Shown: positions 1-12,640, numbered from the stretch's first letter. The stretch is DNA of 64,000 nt from Isoetes taiwanensis (GCA_021234155.1 JAJEKV010000038.1:9638092-9702091), one strand, 5' to 3'. The notes: generated from the letters alone by a model not told the origin. Numbers and translations: made by a program.

Positions 1-1100
1 GATTTCTTCAGCCCAAGCATGAAATTTACACTTCATGACGAAGAATCAAGGAGTGATTGTGTTGGTGAGGCGGAAGTCACCGGCCAAATCTGCAGCCTGG
101 CGCAATGCAGTGGCTGCCCCATTAAATGGGGCTCCACCCCTAAGTGCGTAACACGATCCCCTAAGTGTGTAACACGATCTTTAGAAAAAAAAGAAAAAAA
201 AAAAAAGTCAAAAGTGCGTTTCATTACTTTGCATAGCAAATTATAGGATATGGTGTGGGTCAGAATGTAGCATGTCCCAACGAAATACCATCCAATTGTG
301 ACAAATGGTGGAGGCAATGAAACTCTTTCCAAAGATATTCTCTTGGAATGTGTTTCCTTCAAATTGTGAAGACCCTAGAGCACATATTATTACAGTTCTT
401 TCACTTGATATGATTTAGATGCCACATCACAAGTCAAAGCTATTTATGCTTATATTCTATGTTACTAAATATGGGTAGTACAAGTTGACAACTACCTGCT
501 AATATCGTAGAGAACAGAAACCTCAGGTCAGACATATCTCACGTTCAGGTCCATGGTGTGTGCTAGAACCATTGTAGAATGGAGCATTTTGTAATAAAAT
601 AATCTACTACTCCGGAACTATCTCCTGAATTTCCTATGCATTGCAGAATATAGCCAGGCTAATGTGGATGGTATTTTTGCAGAATATAGCCAGGCCAACA
701 CCTTTCATAAAATGTCAAAGATAGGATCAATACAAAACATACATTATAAAATACATTTGCATCGAATCTTAGAAGGAATTTATTTTTCAACTAAACAGTC
801 TCAATTCTATGCCCCAGCCACAACCCCCATCACGAGGTTCGTAGGAGCCACAAGCTTTTCACAAAAGGCACTCTATGAAGATCTCGAAATCTATTCAGGA
901 TATTTCCTAGCCACAAACTTTCTATAGTTCTTGCTCAACTTCTTTCGACATCAAAACTCGAATATAAAAGTGATTTTACAATGAATTTGAGCACAATAGC
1001 AGCTTGCATGTCATTTTGCAATTGGGAGAATGTCTCATACAAGCCTTAGCTGATGACTTGAGTCTCAATGAACATACAATCAGAAGCATATTCACACATA
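1..1100. other. AT-rich intergenic sequence
   Basis: No gene is supportable here. The only structure seen is a short direct repeat at 139-181 (cctaagtgYgtaacacgatc twice) followed by an A-rich run at 183-206, and a repeated 'cagaatatagccaggc' phrase near 644 and 680. Open frames are short and show no domain. Confidence 0.6.
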
Positions 1101-1130
1101 CTAGAAACGTGTGCCCGGCGATGCCGGGCA
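1101..1130 (-). mobile_element. Helitron 3' terminus (hairpin plus CTAG)
   Basis: Read on the minus strand, an 8-bp stem with a 3-nt loop (TGCCCGGC / GCCGGGCA, plus-strand 1112-1130) is followed by seven to eight bases and then CTAG (1104-1101), with T as the next base. Helitrons end in a short GC hairpin followed by CTRR and insert between A and T, so this fits a Helitron 3' end whose body runs to higher coordinates. The same terminus recurs at 27065. I did not find the matching 5' TC end, so the length of this element is unknown. Confidence 0.72.
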
Positions 1131-1147
1131 TTAATTGTTGACATATG

Positions 1148-1201
1148 GAATAGGTAGACATTATAGAGTTTGCAGAATAGGTAGACATTATAGAGTTTGC
1201 A
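1148..1201. repeat. 27-bp tandem repeat, two copies
   Basis: The unit beginning gaataggtagacattataga is present twice with a period of 27 bp, directly inside the putative Helitron 3' end. No function can be assigned. Confidence 0.8.
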
Positions 1202-4200
1202 AGGGGATAAAGAGTTATAAATGTAATCACATCCAAAGATATAATGTAGTGGAAGAGGTCGGGCATTATGCGTTAAATGGGTAGAAATAATGGAATGTGT
1301 AGTTGGATTAAAGTGGCATGGTTTGCTTAGAAGTAGGAGTATTAATTGGTATTAAGATGGTTTAGGATTTGTAGAAGATAACAGATCCAATTCGTAGTCA
1401 ACACAATTACAATTGGAGTATAGTATAGTAAAAATTAAAAGTGTGGTTAAATAAACGTGCGGATATTGCAATTATTTGCACATGTATCTATATGAGCAAC
1501 GATGCAAGTGAGGGTGGGCATAAGATTAGACTATCGACTTGAGTTAATGGCCTTGCAAAGTTTTAATAGCCAAATCGTGATGACCAAAGAATAAATATGG
1601 GTATTGGCAAAACAATGGAACTTCAGGATAGCAATGAGTGTCTTTCATGTGGCATGTTACATGCTACAATAGTTACACTTGGGGATGATAATAAAGTAGT
1701 AATAATCTCAAAAAAATAATAGTTCATGAGGCATTTTATTCAACTCTGTCAAATGATAAATACAAACACAGCTGCAAATGATCAAAACAAACATAAATTT
1801 GTAGTGCAAACTACGGTGTCTTTGTTGCATTTGAATCCTGGATAGTTGAACAATGCATTTGCAATCTTTTAAACTCCATTATCACAAAGAATCCAAAGGC
1901 AGAGCCTTTATGTTAAGTTATGTCTTCAGCAATGACAATGATGATAGTTAAGATAAGCAATTATCTAGCATAAACTGAGGTATCCTTGCTAATAAATTTT
2001 GAATTGCCGCACAATTGCTAACATATATTGAGGCTCAAATAGGTTGAATCCAAAAAACCTGAAGATGATATTCCATGCAAGGACAAACAAGGGAATGAAG
2101 GCAAGCGCAACATTGCCAGCATGTTTGCTAGCTCTCTAAGGCTACCTGCAAGTTACAATAAAGTATCATGATTTAAAATACAGAATCTGAAATTGCAAAG
2201 TAGATGCAACGAAAAATGAAATGGGCTTATAGGTATAAAATAATACAATCAAACCTCCTTCAGACAGCAATGACTGGTGTTCCAAACCCATTTTGGCATA
2301 GCCAGATTCAATAGTTTGATCATCACATTTATTGTTTTGCTATGTGGAATTGATGGACAATGTGCAAATTTTAAGTAAAGCAATATAAATGTACTTGTCA
2401 TCTTTGATGTCCAATTATTGCAGTGCGGGACGCTGCCCAAGTTTACCATTTGCAAAATCATTGCAGCCCATATAAGTTCACCAGCATGTTGTGTATCTAA
2501 TAGAGGTTTGAATCAAAACACTTACATAATCAATGATAACTCCTTCTTTTCCTAGCCTTTTCCACTACTCCTATAGAAGGAATTCAAAGAGATCAAGCCT
2601 GCAAAATGATTTTGACAAAAGCTTTGAGTGACTTGTAGAGCTCCAATCTTATTTAGAAGAGTACATAATCAATATGCCAAATTCCAATCCTTTCCTCCAT
2701 GGCAGGTGCTTTGAAGGTGGGCAGGGAAGAGCTCTACCAGAAATATTGATAGTGGTTGAATTGAGGCAGAATTTCAGATTTCATATGCGTTGTAGATGTG
2801 CTCCATTATAACATTCAACTTGGAAAAAAATCTTAAAATCTGTAAGCACTCGAAAGTCCCAAAAACACAATATTGGGCTATCTCTCGCATATCAAACATC
2901 CCAAATTGGATTATGAAGTACCTGCCATTTTATTATTTCAGAGAGAAAAAACGTGAGCCAAATGCTGACATACAATTTTGATCCTTCAATAAAAACTCTT
3001 AAGGGTTCACCTACCACAATAAACTGGCCGGACTGAGCTGTGATTTTCTAAATATATAAATCGTGTGTAGAGTTTCTCTTGAAAACAAACTTTCTGCACA
3101 TGTGCAACATTCTGAAATTTATGTTCCAGTCCAAGTGAATAGTTCCTGCCTTTATAGTAACATGTTCTGACCTTGTTGATTTGCAAAATTCTACGCCTTC
3201 CTAATTATTCCCTAACATAAGAAAAAAACAGACCTTGCAAGCTCATTTTATCACTACGCTTTAAAAACATGGAGAATTAGGTCTGCTCAGCTTATTGCTC
3301 TTCCTGCAAAAACTACATGTAAAGAGAGAAATGCAGGAAAAAGGACGAAAAGAGAAATGGGAAATGACCTTTACATTGCTCAGGACCCATTCAGTGACCA
3401 CAAAATTAGCCTCCTATAAAGTAAAGCCGGAATTGTTGCCACAGATTTACCTCCAGTACATCATAACCTTTATAAATCTTGATCTGTTCCTGTTTCATGC
3501 CATATCCCTCTTCTCATTAGCAACATGTATTCTCCAGATCAAATTATAGCCTCCACAATCCTTTTCTTGCTTATAAAAAAATAGTAGCCAAAGAGTGAGA
3601 AGATAAGTGATGCCACTTAGTAGCCATAAGGTCAGAATGTATAGGTGCGGCAAAATATGAAAATTAAACAGAGCAGAAAATCCAATTTAAACAGGAGTTT
3701 TACCAGATGGGCAAAAGAAAAGCTGTAGCAGACATGTTTCCGAGAAGTAGAAAGTAGAAAGTGCAAGATATGGAGCATACACTATTTTGCCAGTATGCAT
3801 CATGATAATTGCTTATGATCCTCTTTCAGAAGCTTCAGCTCCTGCATGTAGAGTAAAGAATCCATTGAGTAAAGAATCAATGGATGCTCAAAAGAATGCA
3901 AATGGCTACATCTACAAATTGCAAAAGATCGACATCTCAAAGTCCTTACCTGAGAGCAAATGCTACTCTCAGATTGATGCTGGAAGGAAGAAAATGTAAG
4001 AAATGGCAAGAACGTTTCCCTTTTGTTATGGATAATGTTCTCTACCATGCCATTACTGCTGCAAGATTTCCTTTATTTCCTTCTTGGCAATGCTTTGGCG
4101 GATGACATAGAACTGGGAGGTATGGCTATCTCCACGAACCCTAATCCTCATATCCACATTGTTAAAACGAAGGCGCCCAAACAACAAAATGGGCTCGAAG

Positions 4201-4430
4201 ACCTTTATTGAAGAATCTTAGGCTCCACCAGTTCAATGTGGCAGCCATTTGTTCTGATTAATCCACGGCTCTCTTGCAATAGGTCACAGAGAGAGGCGCT
4301 TGATTAACATCGCCCGTAGCTCAGACGCAAAGGGAAAACATCATGTCGCCAAAGGGAAGCGCGCATCGCGGCGTTACATGCGGTGTTCCAGGCACGAAAA
4401 TCAAACCCCTCCCATTTTAATAAAGAAGAT
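1202..4430. other. AT-rich spacer, no gene seen
   Basis: Open frames in this 3.2-kb stretch are all under 90 codons, lack domains and overlap one another. No RNA gene, terminal repeat pair or microsatellite stood out. It may include the body of the Helitron that ends at 1101. Confidence 0.5.
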
Positions 4431-4449
4431 TAGTTAATGAGCCCCATCT

Positions 4450-5660
4450 AATATAAAACTTTTGTTGCTATTCTCGACAACAATTGTTAGTAATAGGAAA
4501 CCGCCACGGGGAGGAGTTTCGAAATTCAGCGGGCGCGGCGGCGTGGCGGAGCCGGGTAGTGGTGCCGCCTGAAAGTTTCCGCCACGGAAACTTCGACACT
4601 GCGGTTCGCCACGTAAACAACCGGGAGGGCTTTTGCCCGAGGTGGCGCGGCCCGTGTCGCCCTCACGTGATTTTTTTTTTTTTTTTTGATGAATTGTCGT
4701 GTGTTTCTTTTTTTTGTAAGTTCGGCGATGGCGTAACTCCGGCAGGTGGTCGTTTTCGAGGCGCTCTTGTGGCGCTTCGCCTCGGCGTGTAGTTTGGCCC
4801 GATGGCGCCATCCCCTTAGCTTCATTTTGATGCCGATTTTTTGGATTTGGAGCCGATTTTGATGCAGGTGTGTTATGTTTTTGACTTACAAGCGAGTTCT
4901 TGTGAGTTCTTGCGCGAGTTATGCTGGTGGCGGATCGTCCTTAGGTTCAAGTTTTTACGGATTTGAAGGAGTTACGGCGAGTTCTAGCGACTTTGTGCCC
5001 GACGGCGCGAGTTACGGAGTTCTTGGGACGAGTTCTTGGGAGTTCTTGACGAGTTCTTGGGAGTTCTTGGTAATTTTTTAGCTTTTAGTTTTCTTTATAA
5101 ATTTCTAACATTTTATTGTTTATTTCTTGCGATTCGGGCCCGGTATGGCGGAGGTGCAGAAAGCGCTGAGGCTGGTTTTTCGTCCGGGATCGAGGCCTTT
5201 GATCCTCTTTGCGGGGTTTGGAGTCTTCTTTAAGCGAGAGATGGTTTTGAGGTATGCGGGTGATTCAAAGCTTTACGCTCTTTCAAAGCTTTTACGCTGA
5301 GTGGAGCCCCTTTACGCTCTTCTTTTCAAAGCTTTGAAGGTTTTTTTCAGGATGGGGGCGCTACCAAGAGCTCTCATTTTTTTTCAGGAAGGGGCTGTGC
5401 TTTTCAAAGCTCTACGCTTTCACATTTTATATATCGATAAAGGGAGCTTAGGATCGCATTGTATAGTTGTAATGTAATGGGATGGTTTCCGAATTTTTGG
5501 ATTGTAATGAAATTTTTGGATTGTAATGAATAGTTTTTTGAATGTAAACAATAGTGGCGGCGCCGCTTAAGCCCCGCCAACAACAAAAGTTTCCCTGAGA
5601 CGAAACAAAAGCGAGAATCGGGAGGAAAAAGCCCTCCCCGTTGTTTACGTATAAAAATAA
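4450..5660. repeat. GC-rich island with long-range inverted repeat
   Basis: Base composition changes sharply to GC-rich. Arms at 4611-4635 (acgtaaacaaccgggagggc...) and 5627-5650 are near-perfect reverse complements about 1 kb apart. Inside are many short direct repeats: gagttcttg-type words at 4895-5070, and tttcaaagctttacgct-type words at 5265-5430. A near-palindrome lies at 4571-4594. Overlapping open frames of about 100 codons exist on both strands but look like by-products of the composition. A non-autonomous DNA transposon is likely, but no target duplication was found and a second short inverted pair (4457 and 5581) is not in nested order. Confidence 0.4.
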
Positions 5661-6960
5661 AGGCACTCTAATACATAGTGCCCTTCAAAATTGAAATTGA
5701 ACCCACCCTACTCTTTTACATAAGAAGGAAGACAGTAGGATCTAGTCCACACGCAAAAGATTACTTTCAGCACTTTCACGATAGTGACTAGCAAATCTTT
5801 AATTTCAAGTCTTTCTCTATGTTGTTATACTTCAAGAGATTTCTAACTATGTTTGTTCCAGATGCTTACAGATCCTGAATTAAATTGATCAACTATCAAG
5901 CCTATGGAAGTGTGCTTTGATGTCCAAAATTCATCGTTGTATCTTGAAGCATTCCAATAGCAGCAATTACTACCAAATAAGTGCAAGTCAAAATTTCCCT
6001 AGCATGAAGCAACCTAATTAACTATTACCAGAGCCTTTATGGTAAATGCTTTGACGTACAACTAGCATTGGTTTATTAACATAAGCGATCTAATATATGT
6101 TAGCAGAACCTCTAATGCCAGCAATGTACATAGCGACAAATGTTATATTTTCGCTAATGCAAGCAATGTGCACAACCACAGATGTTAGGTGAGCTTTAAT
6201 CTATTCTTTGTTTCAAGAGGGGCAATTTATAAACTTCCTTTTTCTAACTTAGCAACATTGCATATTGTTGGCACAGTTTGAACGGAATCCCCATTGCTAA
6301 CTTGATAGAAAATATACGGTAGAGAATAACTTATTATAGCTGTCTCACGTATGTTATCTTACAGGAGCTATAAGCTGAGTATCGCATTGGCATGATGCTC
6401 TTCTAGAGCTGAAATAAGTAAAACAAGCAGACATGCTAATGTCTCCAACCATTCCATGGTAGACATTGTAAATTACATGGGTAGGTACAGCCAATGTCGT
6501 TGGCTACTCGCCGTTGAATGTACCAATTTTCCACTGATTCTGCAATAGTATGTGGGTATGTTTTTATTAGTGGTATACAAAAAAATGAAATTTTAGCACG
6601 TCTTCAACACCTTTTTTTAGCGCTCTTTTTACGTCGCGGGCAAAAAAAATGAAGGGTGCCGTGCAACTTGAAGGGTTCATGATGGGCTATGAAGTAGGGA
6701 TGACAGGTAATGAAGTGCTGGGCATGAAAAGGCCGTACAGAGTCCATCATGCCAATTATCAAAGAAATCACTATGATCCTGCCATCAGCAGATAATACAG
6801 CCCACAATCCGAGAATCCATTAAGTAGACCAACCGATTGATCTCAAATTCGACCCCTTTTGGTGTATTGCTGAAAAAACTGTTATCTCTGTTCCTCTTCC
6901 GCCAAGCGCTATTTCATCTTCTCAGTATACCCAATTTCTTAAATTAATTTGTTCGTAGGC
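5661..6960. other. AT-rich spacer, no gene seen
   Basis: No open frame over 70 codons, no recognisable repeat and no RNA gene. It may hold the promoter of the decayed gene starting at 6963, but no TATA box could be singled out. Confidence 0.5.
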
Positions 6961-8202
6961 CATGGCAAACGAAGTTAAGGAGGTAAGCCCCAGAAATTAG
7001 CTTTGGAGACCTGTTTTTTTTCTCTGTTGTGAAACTGGTTTTTTTTCTTTTGGATTGCAGATGAAAATTGCTCGAACTGAAGCTGAGTTTGTTTCATAAA
7101 GAAATTTATGTGGTACTGGCACAAAGCCGAAAGAATTGAAGTGGAAAGATGTTTCTCCAGCAGATTGGAATGAGATATGGAAAGCCCCTTTGGTTAAAGG
7201 AAAGATTCATGTGAAAATGATTCGAGAACAGTATGCCACCAAGCTAAAAGATCTGATTTCCAAGATATATTAAAGGGGCCTCACCAACAATGAGTGTAGG
7301 ACTCAGCTTTCTCGTGCCTTTGTGTGGCAAAACACTGTTAAAGCCCGTCTTAATCCAGAGAAATACAAGGTTAATTGGGCACAGTTTGCAGCTCAGGCTT
7401 ACAGGGATTCAATGGACAAGAGGTCAAGAAATGATGGCTCTTATTTCAATAAGAGCATAGAGGCCATTCTGCATGTGATAAACAGCTTGAACGAGCTTAA
7501 ACAAATTCATGAAATGAACATACTGAAGAAACAAGAGGATTTGTTGAGGCTAGAAGTGTTGTACAAGGTGCTGACAGAAATTGTTCTGTCCTGCTTGAAG
7601 CTATTGAAGATAAAAAACAATCTTGGACAGCAATGGAAGCAGATTTAGAACCAGATGAGAACATAAAAGCATGCATCGAGACCCTTAAAAGGGAAGAGAA
7701 TTTGCTAAAAGAAATGTTGGAGAAGTCGCTTGCCAAGGTCGACGGAACCCAGCATTTTGCCCTCCAGAAGGAGATTGAGAAGCTGAAGATGGATGTTGCA
7801 AGGTATCAAGAGAAAATGGAATACTGGCATAAATGTTCTAAAAATGTGCAGTTCATGCAGCAGCATGTGAAGTCCAAAAGGCATGTCAGAGTAACCATGG
7901 GAGAGTACCACATTCCTCTAATGCATGACGAGGTATGCAATGTTTGTGGTTTGGTGCTTGCTACTGAATATGAAATGCATGTTAAGCTTTCTTGCCAGCA
8001 CAAGTATCATGTTTATTGCTTTAGTATAGTGCTGGAAACTCTGGCATGCATAGTTCCAGAATGTGGTGCAGAAGTGCCTCAAGCACTTTTAAAAGAACTG
8101 GGATACAAAGCTGATGCAGCACCAGTTGAGAGTGAAGAAGATGCTGATGCTGAAGAGGATGATAGTGACGAGGAATTTGAAGACGATGAGGAAGTTGAAG
8201 AT

Positions 8203-8222
8203 AGATAGATAGATAGATAGAT
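8203..8222. repeat. (GATA)n microsatellite
   Basis: Five repeats of GATA interrupt the acidic C-terminal coding region of the upstream decayed gene and supply its stop codon. The coding frame resumes after the repeat, so expansion of the microsatellite probably created the premature end. Confidence 0.85.
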
Positions 8223-8416
8223 ATAACTCCCAAGAAACAGATAATGAAAAAAAACAAGAAACTTGAGGAAAGTGCGGGTAGCAGCAGTGAGGTAAAAACT
8301 GATGAAGATTTTGTACCTATTAGGAAGGCCAGGAAGAGGACCATAGGCACTCGAAGTGCTACCAAAAGCTGAGAAGAGCTGATACAGGTACAGATAACTT
8401 AGAATTGATTTGAAGT

Positions 8417-8418
<2 letters not shown>

Positions 8419-8456
<38 letters not shown>
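8419..8456. repeat. 38-base poly(T) run
   Basis: An uninterrupted T run lies in what looks like an intron of the decayed gene, just before a ttttgtgtttcag acceptor-like sequence. It could be an expanded polypyrimidine tract or the tail of a minus-strand retroposon. Its length in the assembly may be unreliable. Confidence 0.85.
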
Positions 8457-8457
<1 letters not shown>

Positions 8458-8955
8458 TGTTTCAGCAGTTGATCTTATTGATGTGGACAAGCTTAGTCCA
8501 GTCAAGGTGACTCACTATGCTTCATCTTCAAAAGCAAAAAAGAATGTTGCACCAGATTTAAGCATGATGGCTGCTAAGGAAGGTAAAGTGTTAGTAGGTG
8601 CTGGAGAGCTGAGCTTGTTTCCATAGATGATGGAAAAGGTGTTAGTAAGGACCAGGATGCAACTTCTGAAGAGGATGTGATTCCAAACACTGACATAACA
8701 CTTGACCAAGCTGATTGGGCTGCTGAATTGAAGAAGTATCAGGCTCCTGCAGCCAAGAATGATGAATGACTTTTTCGTTGACTGCTAAAAGACTGCTGAT
8801 GTCATATCAGCTTCAATATTTATGATATAATTACCTGCATAATGCATTTTCTAATATAGTCCACACTTGGGGACGTTTTTGTAATACAATGAAAGTTTAT
8901 GTTTTATTCATAATGTTTCATGTTTATTCTGCATTCCTTTTTTTGTTGCAAGTTT

Positions 8956-9090
8956 AACACAAGTCCAAAAGCTGTGGGTTTTAAAGAATGTATAATTTGA
9001 TTTGAATTGAATGATTTATGTACCAAAATGAACACAAGTCTAAAAGCTGTAGGTTTTAAAGAATGTGTATATTGATTTGAATTGAATGAA
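8956..9090. repeat. 75-bp period tandem repeat, two copies
   Basis: The phrase aacacaagtcYaaaagctgt with about 40 further bases occurs at 8956 and 9031 with few differences. It sits exactly between the 3' ends of the two convergent decayed genes, so it may have contributed to both 3' UTRs. Confidence 0.85.
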
Positions 9091-9129
9091 AGTAATTTTT
9101 TTATACATCACTGCTACAATTGTGCTGAA

Positions 9130-12100
9130 TGCTAGTTTATCAATTTTTTCCTTTTCGAATGTTCTTGCCACTTTTAGAAGTTGTTTTGTCTTCAACAACT
9201 TTACTCGACCTTGCAACATCTCTTTCTTGGTTTGCTGCTGTCCTGGCTTTCTTGCTATTTTTTTTTAATTCTTTTTTCACTATTTTTCTTGCTTGTCTTG
9301 CACTGACCTTGCTTGCAACCTGCTTGGTTGAATTTTCTACAACCTCTTTCTTGTCTGCTGCTTTGCTGCTGTTTCTTATTTTTCCTTTTTCCACTTTTTT
9401 TGCTTTTCTTGAATTAGCCTTGGTTGTTGCTCCTCCTAGCTTACTGTTATTTGCTGCATCACACTGGGCTAGAATTGAAGATTGAGCTTGCAAACTTTCT
9501 AGAATGTGCTCATGGACCTCCTCTTATAACTCATACATGTTACTTCCCATATCTTCCATCAAGAAGTTGCATGATACAACCAAATGACTGTACACATTGC
9601 AAACTTCTGTCCCCAGCCTTCTCAACAACATGCTTTGTCTGAGTACATTTGAGAATGTAAAAATCAACTTTCTCCTTATTGTCTGCTAGAGCAACAACAA
9701 CAAAATTCTCTCCAATGTCTATGATATCAGACTTTCACTCAGCATCACCTTCATACACTGGCCTATCACAAGCTTCTATTTCCTCCTCGATTCCTGGCCT
9801 TAATTCTGAAAAAACCCATGACCCTATTCTTTCTTTGTTAATACACTTGCTGTACTTAGCAGACCAACAGTGGTGGCAAAAGCAGGAATAATTCATGTGT
9901 GCAACCATAGTAGGGTCCTTGTTGTTGACTGGTCTAATGCTATGGATCTTGCTAGATCCTACCAAACTAGCACACTCAAACAATTCATCCCTACACACAT
10001 CTTCTTTGCCTATTTCCCAAACGAATCTGCAGCCAAATAAATGAGTTCATAAATGTTGTTTACAAATACAACTATGAACACAATATTTACCTGTGCTTGT
10101 CAGAATTACTGAAGTGTTCCTGGCAAAATATTACAACATCATGAGTATTTCTTAAAGGTCTAGAATTCCTCTTTAACATTTCATGTGTGAGTGCTCTTTA
10201 ATAATCACCTTTGCTCCATCATGTTCACCTACAAACAAAAGAGAAGCTTACTTTGGAGACATACAATTGAAGTAAATCAAAGATCTTGGCATACCTTTTC
10301 CATGGTAAGAGGCAAAGTAATTCCAGTTAAATGGAATACCAGAGGTCTTAAAAGATCTACCAATGAAGAAAAATGTTCTTGCACCCTTGAATTGATGTGA
10401 GCAACCATTAGACCACATCACATGGTTGGTGTACTCCACACCAGCTGGTCTAGAAACTGAGCATACTTATTAAGGCAATGTTGAACAAAGAGAGTATCAT
10501 GTTCTCTGTCATCTGAAACATAAAAGTGAGTCTCTTTGATGATGTTCCTCTCACACTTACTTAGATAGTTTTCTTGAACCTCTGCAGCAGTTGCATGTCT
10601 GTATGTGATGTGCACCAGTATTGTGCATTGATCATTCCTCCAATGCAAACTTTGGATCTCTTGCGGTATTTTGAATGTGTAATTCTCAGCAAAGTCTATT
10701 ACTGATACAACTGTGTCTTTTGGAAAAGTGGCTAAACAGTCCCTGAACTGTTTAGCCTGCCATCTGGCTTCATAGTTGTGAGGAATAAAATCTGTCAATA
10801 CATTCTTTGCATACTCCAAAATATCAGCAGTACTACTTATCTTGTAAACGAGCTTAACTATTGGTTTTGGTACTACTTTCAAAGCTCCAGTTCCATCAGG
10901 TTCAATAGATGGTTCAAAAACCTGTAATTTCACATAAAACTCATTTAGTAATGAGTATGAAAGATTCTAAAATACAACAGCAAACTAAAGTAGATAATAC
11001 AGCAAGGGTTTACTCTATCAAAGTCAACTGTATGACCAGCACCTCTATTCAACTCTTTTGGACACACAGGCAATTGGGAAGGACCACAAGAATTGCATTT
11101 CAGTAGCATGCAATTATGTTGATACCACTCATTTGCTATATCTTTGACACAAACCAATGATCTCCACATATCACTTGATGACTTGTATGTCTTCAAGTTA
11201 ACTTCACATTTAAGGCCAGGACCACATACAGCACATGTACAATTACATTCTATTCCATGAATCTTCGTGTCCACCTTATCTTGTTAATTGCTTGTCTAAC
11301 ATAATCCAACCTCATGTGATATACACAACAGCATGTCTCCCTGTCCTTCACTTTCCTTACAAAGCTAGGTTTCAGTGCATGAAAAGCTGAGAAAGAAACC
11401 TCGAATTTTGAAAACTCTCTTCGAAATCTTTCATAAAATGAAACCTGCATTAAAACCATAAGCATTGTAGGCATGCTAAATTTAAAAAAAAAGAAAGAAA
11501 AGAAAAGAAAGGAAAATTAGATAAACCAACCTCAGTCTCTTCCAAAAAATGTAGAGGATGCAATATTTTATTGCCTTTGGCAATCCTAATTTTAATCACA
11601 TGCTTCTTGCATGGAGACACTCTTGAATTATTGGTCCAGAACTCAATCACAAGCTTTTGCTGTTGATGAGTAAGTTTGTCAGATCTGGTTTGTCTCTTAA
11701 ACATTGACCAGGAAACCTTCACCAATTTCTGCTGCTGCTCTTCTATGTACTGCTGTTGTTACATATTTTCTGCTCAAATTCAAACATTCAGATAGCCTTC
11801 TACAGTTGGTTTTTTCTGAGGCAACAACATAAACCATTGATGAGGTTCGAGCTCTGACCACATCAGTTTTCCTATCACACTTATGTTGAGCCAAAGATTT
11901 CCTCAAGTTATCCACTATTGTTGACATTGTTTTTACTTCTTTCAATTTCAATACCTGGTATTCTGGCAGTCTTTTAGAAGCACCTTCAAGAATGTCTTCC
12001 CTGTCTTGCTGTGAAGCATTTGCACATACCTTATTATTATACAATGCAATTTTTTTTGAAATTTGTTGTTTTCTTCGCTTGCTTAGTTTATTGCTGGAGC

Positions 12101-12500
12101 CATCTTTCTTTAAGTCTGCTTCTCTTGCTCTTTTCTTTGCTCTTTGTTCTCTCCTTTTCATTGCATGCAATTTTCTATAGAGTGATTCCTGATCTTCAAA
12201 CCCATGTTCATGCTGGACCTCAACACCACCTTCTAGTATTTCGAGACTGTTTAACATTTAAAAGCAGTTTTCAAGCACTTACCAGAATTTGTAGACAAAA
12301 TGCCTCAAAACCATCACATTTTAGTTCAAGATTGGATGCCTTTGGTGCCTCTGATTCAGTCGTAGCATCACAAACATGAAACTGAGTGTTCAATCGAAAT
12401 TCCTCTTCACAATTTTCAGTTCTTTCACCAACAACAAGATTCCAATTGTCTGTTGGTCCGAATTGACTATTGGCCTCAACTTCATCAGAAAAATCAGGTT
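9130..12500 (-). pseudogene. decayed multi-exon DDE-type transposase-like gene
   Basis: Exons inferred on the minus strand, with GT/AG borders, run at about 12283-12500, 11531-12246, 11014-11444, 10295-10921, 10091-10228 and below 10026. In order the protein has a lysine/arginine-rich N-terminal part, a segment ending in CCCVYH, a Cys cluster (CNCTCAVCGPGLKC), then motifs with the layout of an RNase H-fold transposase: VIDFAENY, MWSNGCSHQFK, and HGK joined across an intron to GEHDGAK. A C-terminal GENFVVVALAD segment and a lysine-rich tail (9140-9493) follow. From memory, similar uncharacterised proteins with WSDG and HGKG motifs are widespread in animals and plants; I cannot name the superfamily. 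Here the second motif has N in place of the expected D. Frameshifts near 11716, 11275, 10440 and 10195 and a stop at 9735 show it is dead. No terminal inverted repeats were found. Confidence 0.62.
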
Positions 12501-12640
12501 AACTTATTAGCTATCATAATTTGCAAGCAATTGATCAGTAATTCAAGATATTACCATTGTAAGTACTGAAGATAAATTCCCCCTCAATATTTGCAGTTCT
12601 TTCGCCAGCAGGAAGAAAAGAATTATCTGCTGCCTCCACA
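12395..12640 (-). repeat. duplicated exon segment near the transposase N terminus
   Basis: Two minus-strand segments, 12540-12640 and 12395-12490, encode related peptides: AGERTANIEGEFIFST and VVGERTENCEEEFRLNT, with matching bases around GAAAGAACTG. They look like a duplicated small exon just upstream of the transposase-like gene body. Both lie before GT-type donors, so either might once have been used. Confidence 0.5.

Larger units (their letters stand above)
6963..8769 (+). pseudogene. decayed coiled-coil / Cys-His cluster protein gene
   Basis: The likely start is ATG 6963 (MANEVKE); this small exon ends in a GTAAGC donor and the intron ends near 7060 in TTGCAG. The main exon then encodes a lysine-rich protein, a long charged segment predicted to be coiled coil (about 7660-7850), and a Cys-His region with CNVCG and CQHKYH followed by CIVPEC (about 7939-8060), reminiscent of a RING or zinc-ribbon fold. 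An acidic run follows (about 8130-8205), then a basic tail after a GATA microsatellite, and a final segment to 8769. It is broken: in-frame stops near 7096 and 7270, a one-base frameshift near 7570, and a stop inside the GATA repeat. I do not recognise the family. It converges on the transposase-like gene to its right and may be the accessory gene of the same transposon. Confidence 0.55.

Noticed and set aside
4434-4825. Overlapping open frames of about 100-125 codons in the GC-rich island
   Set aside because: They occur on both strands in several frames, are Arg/Gly/Pro-rich and carry no domain; high GC content with few stop codons explains them.
8021-8365. Minus-strand open frame of 114 codons
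   Set aside because: It is the shadow of the acidic tail and GATA repeat of the plus-strand decayed gene.
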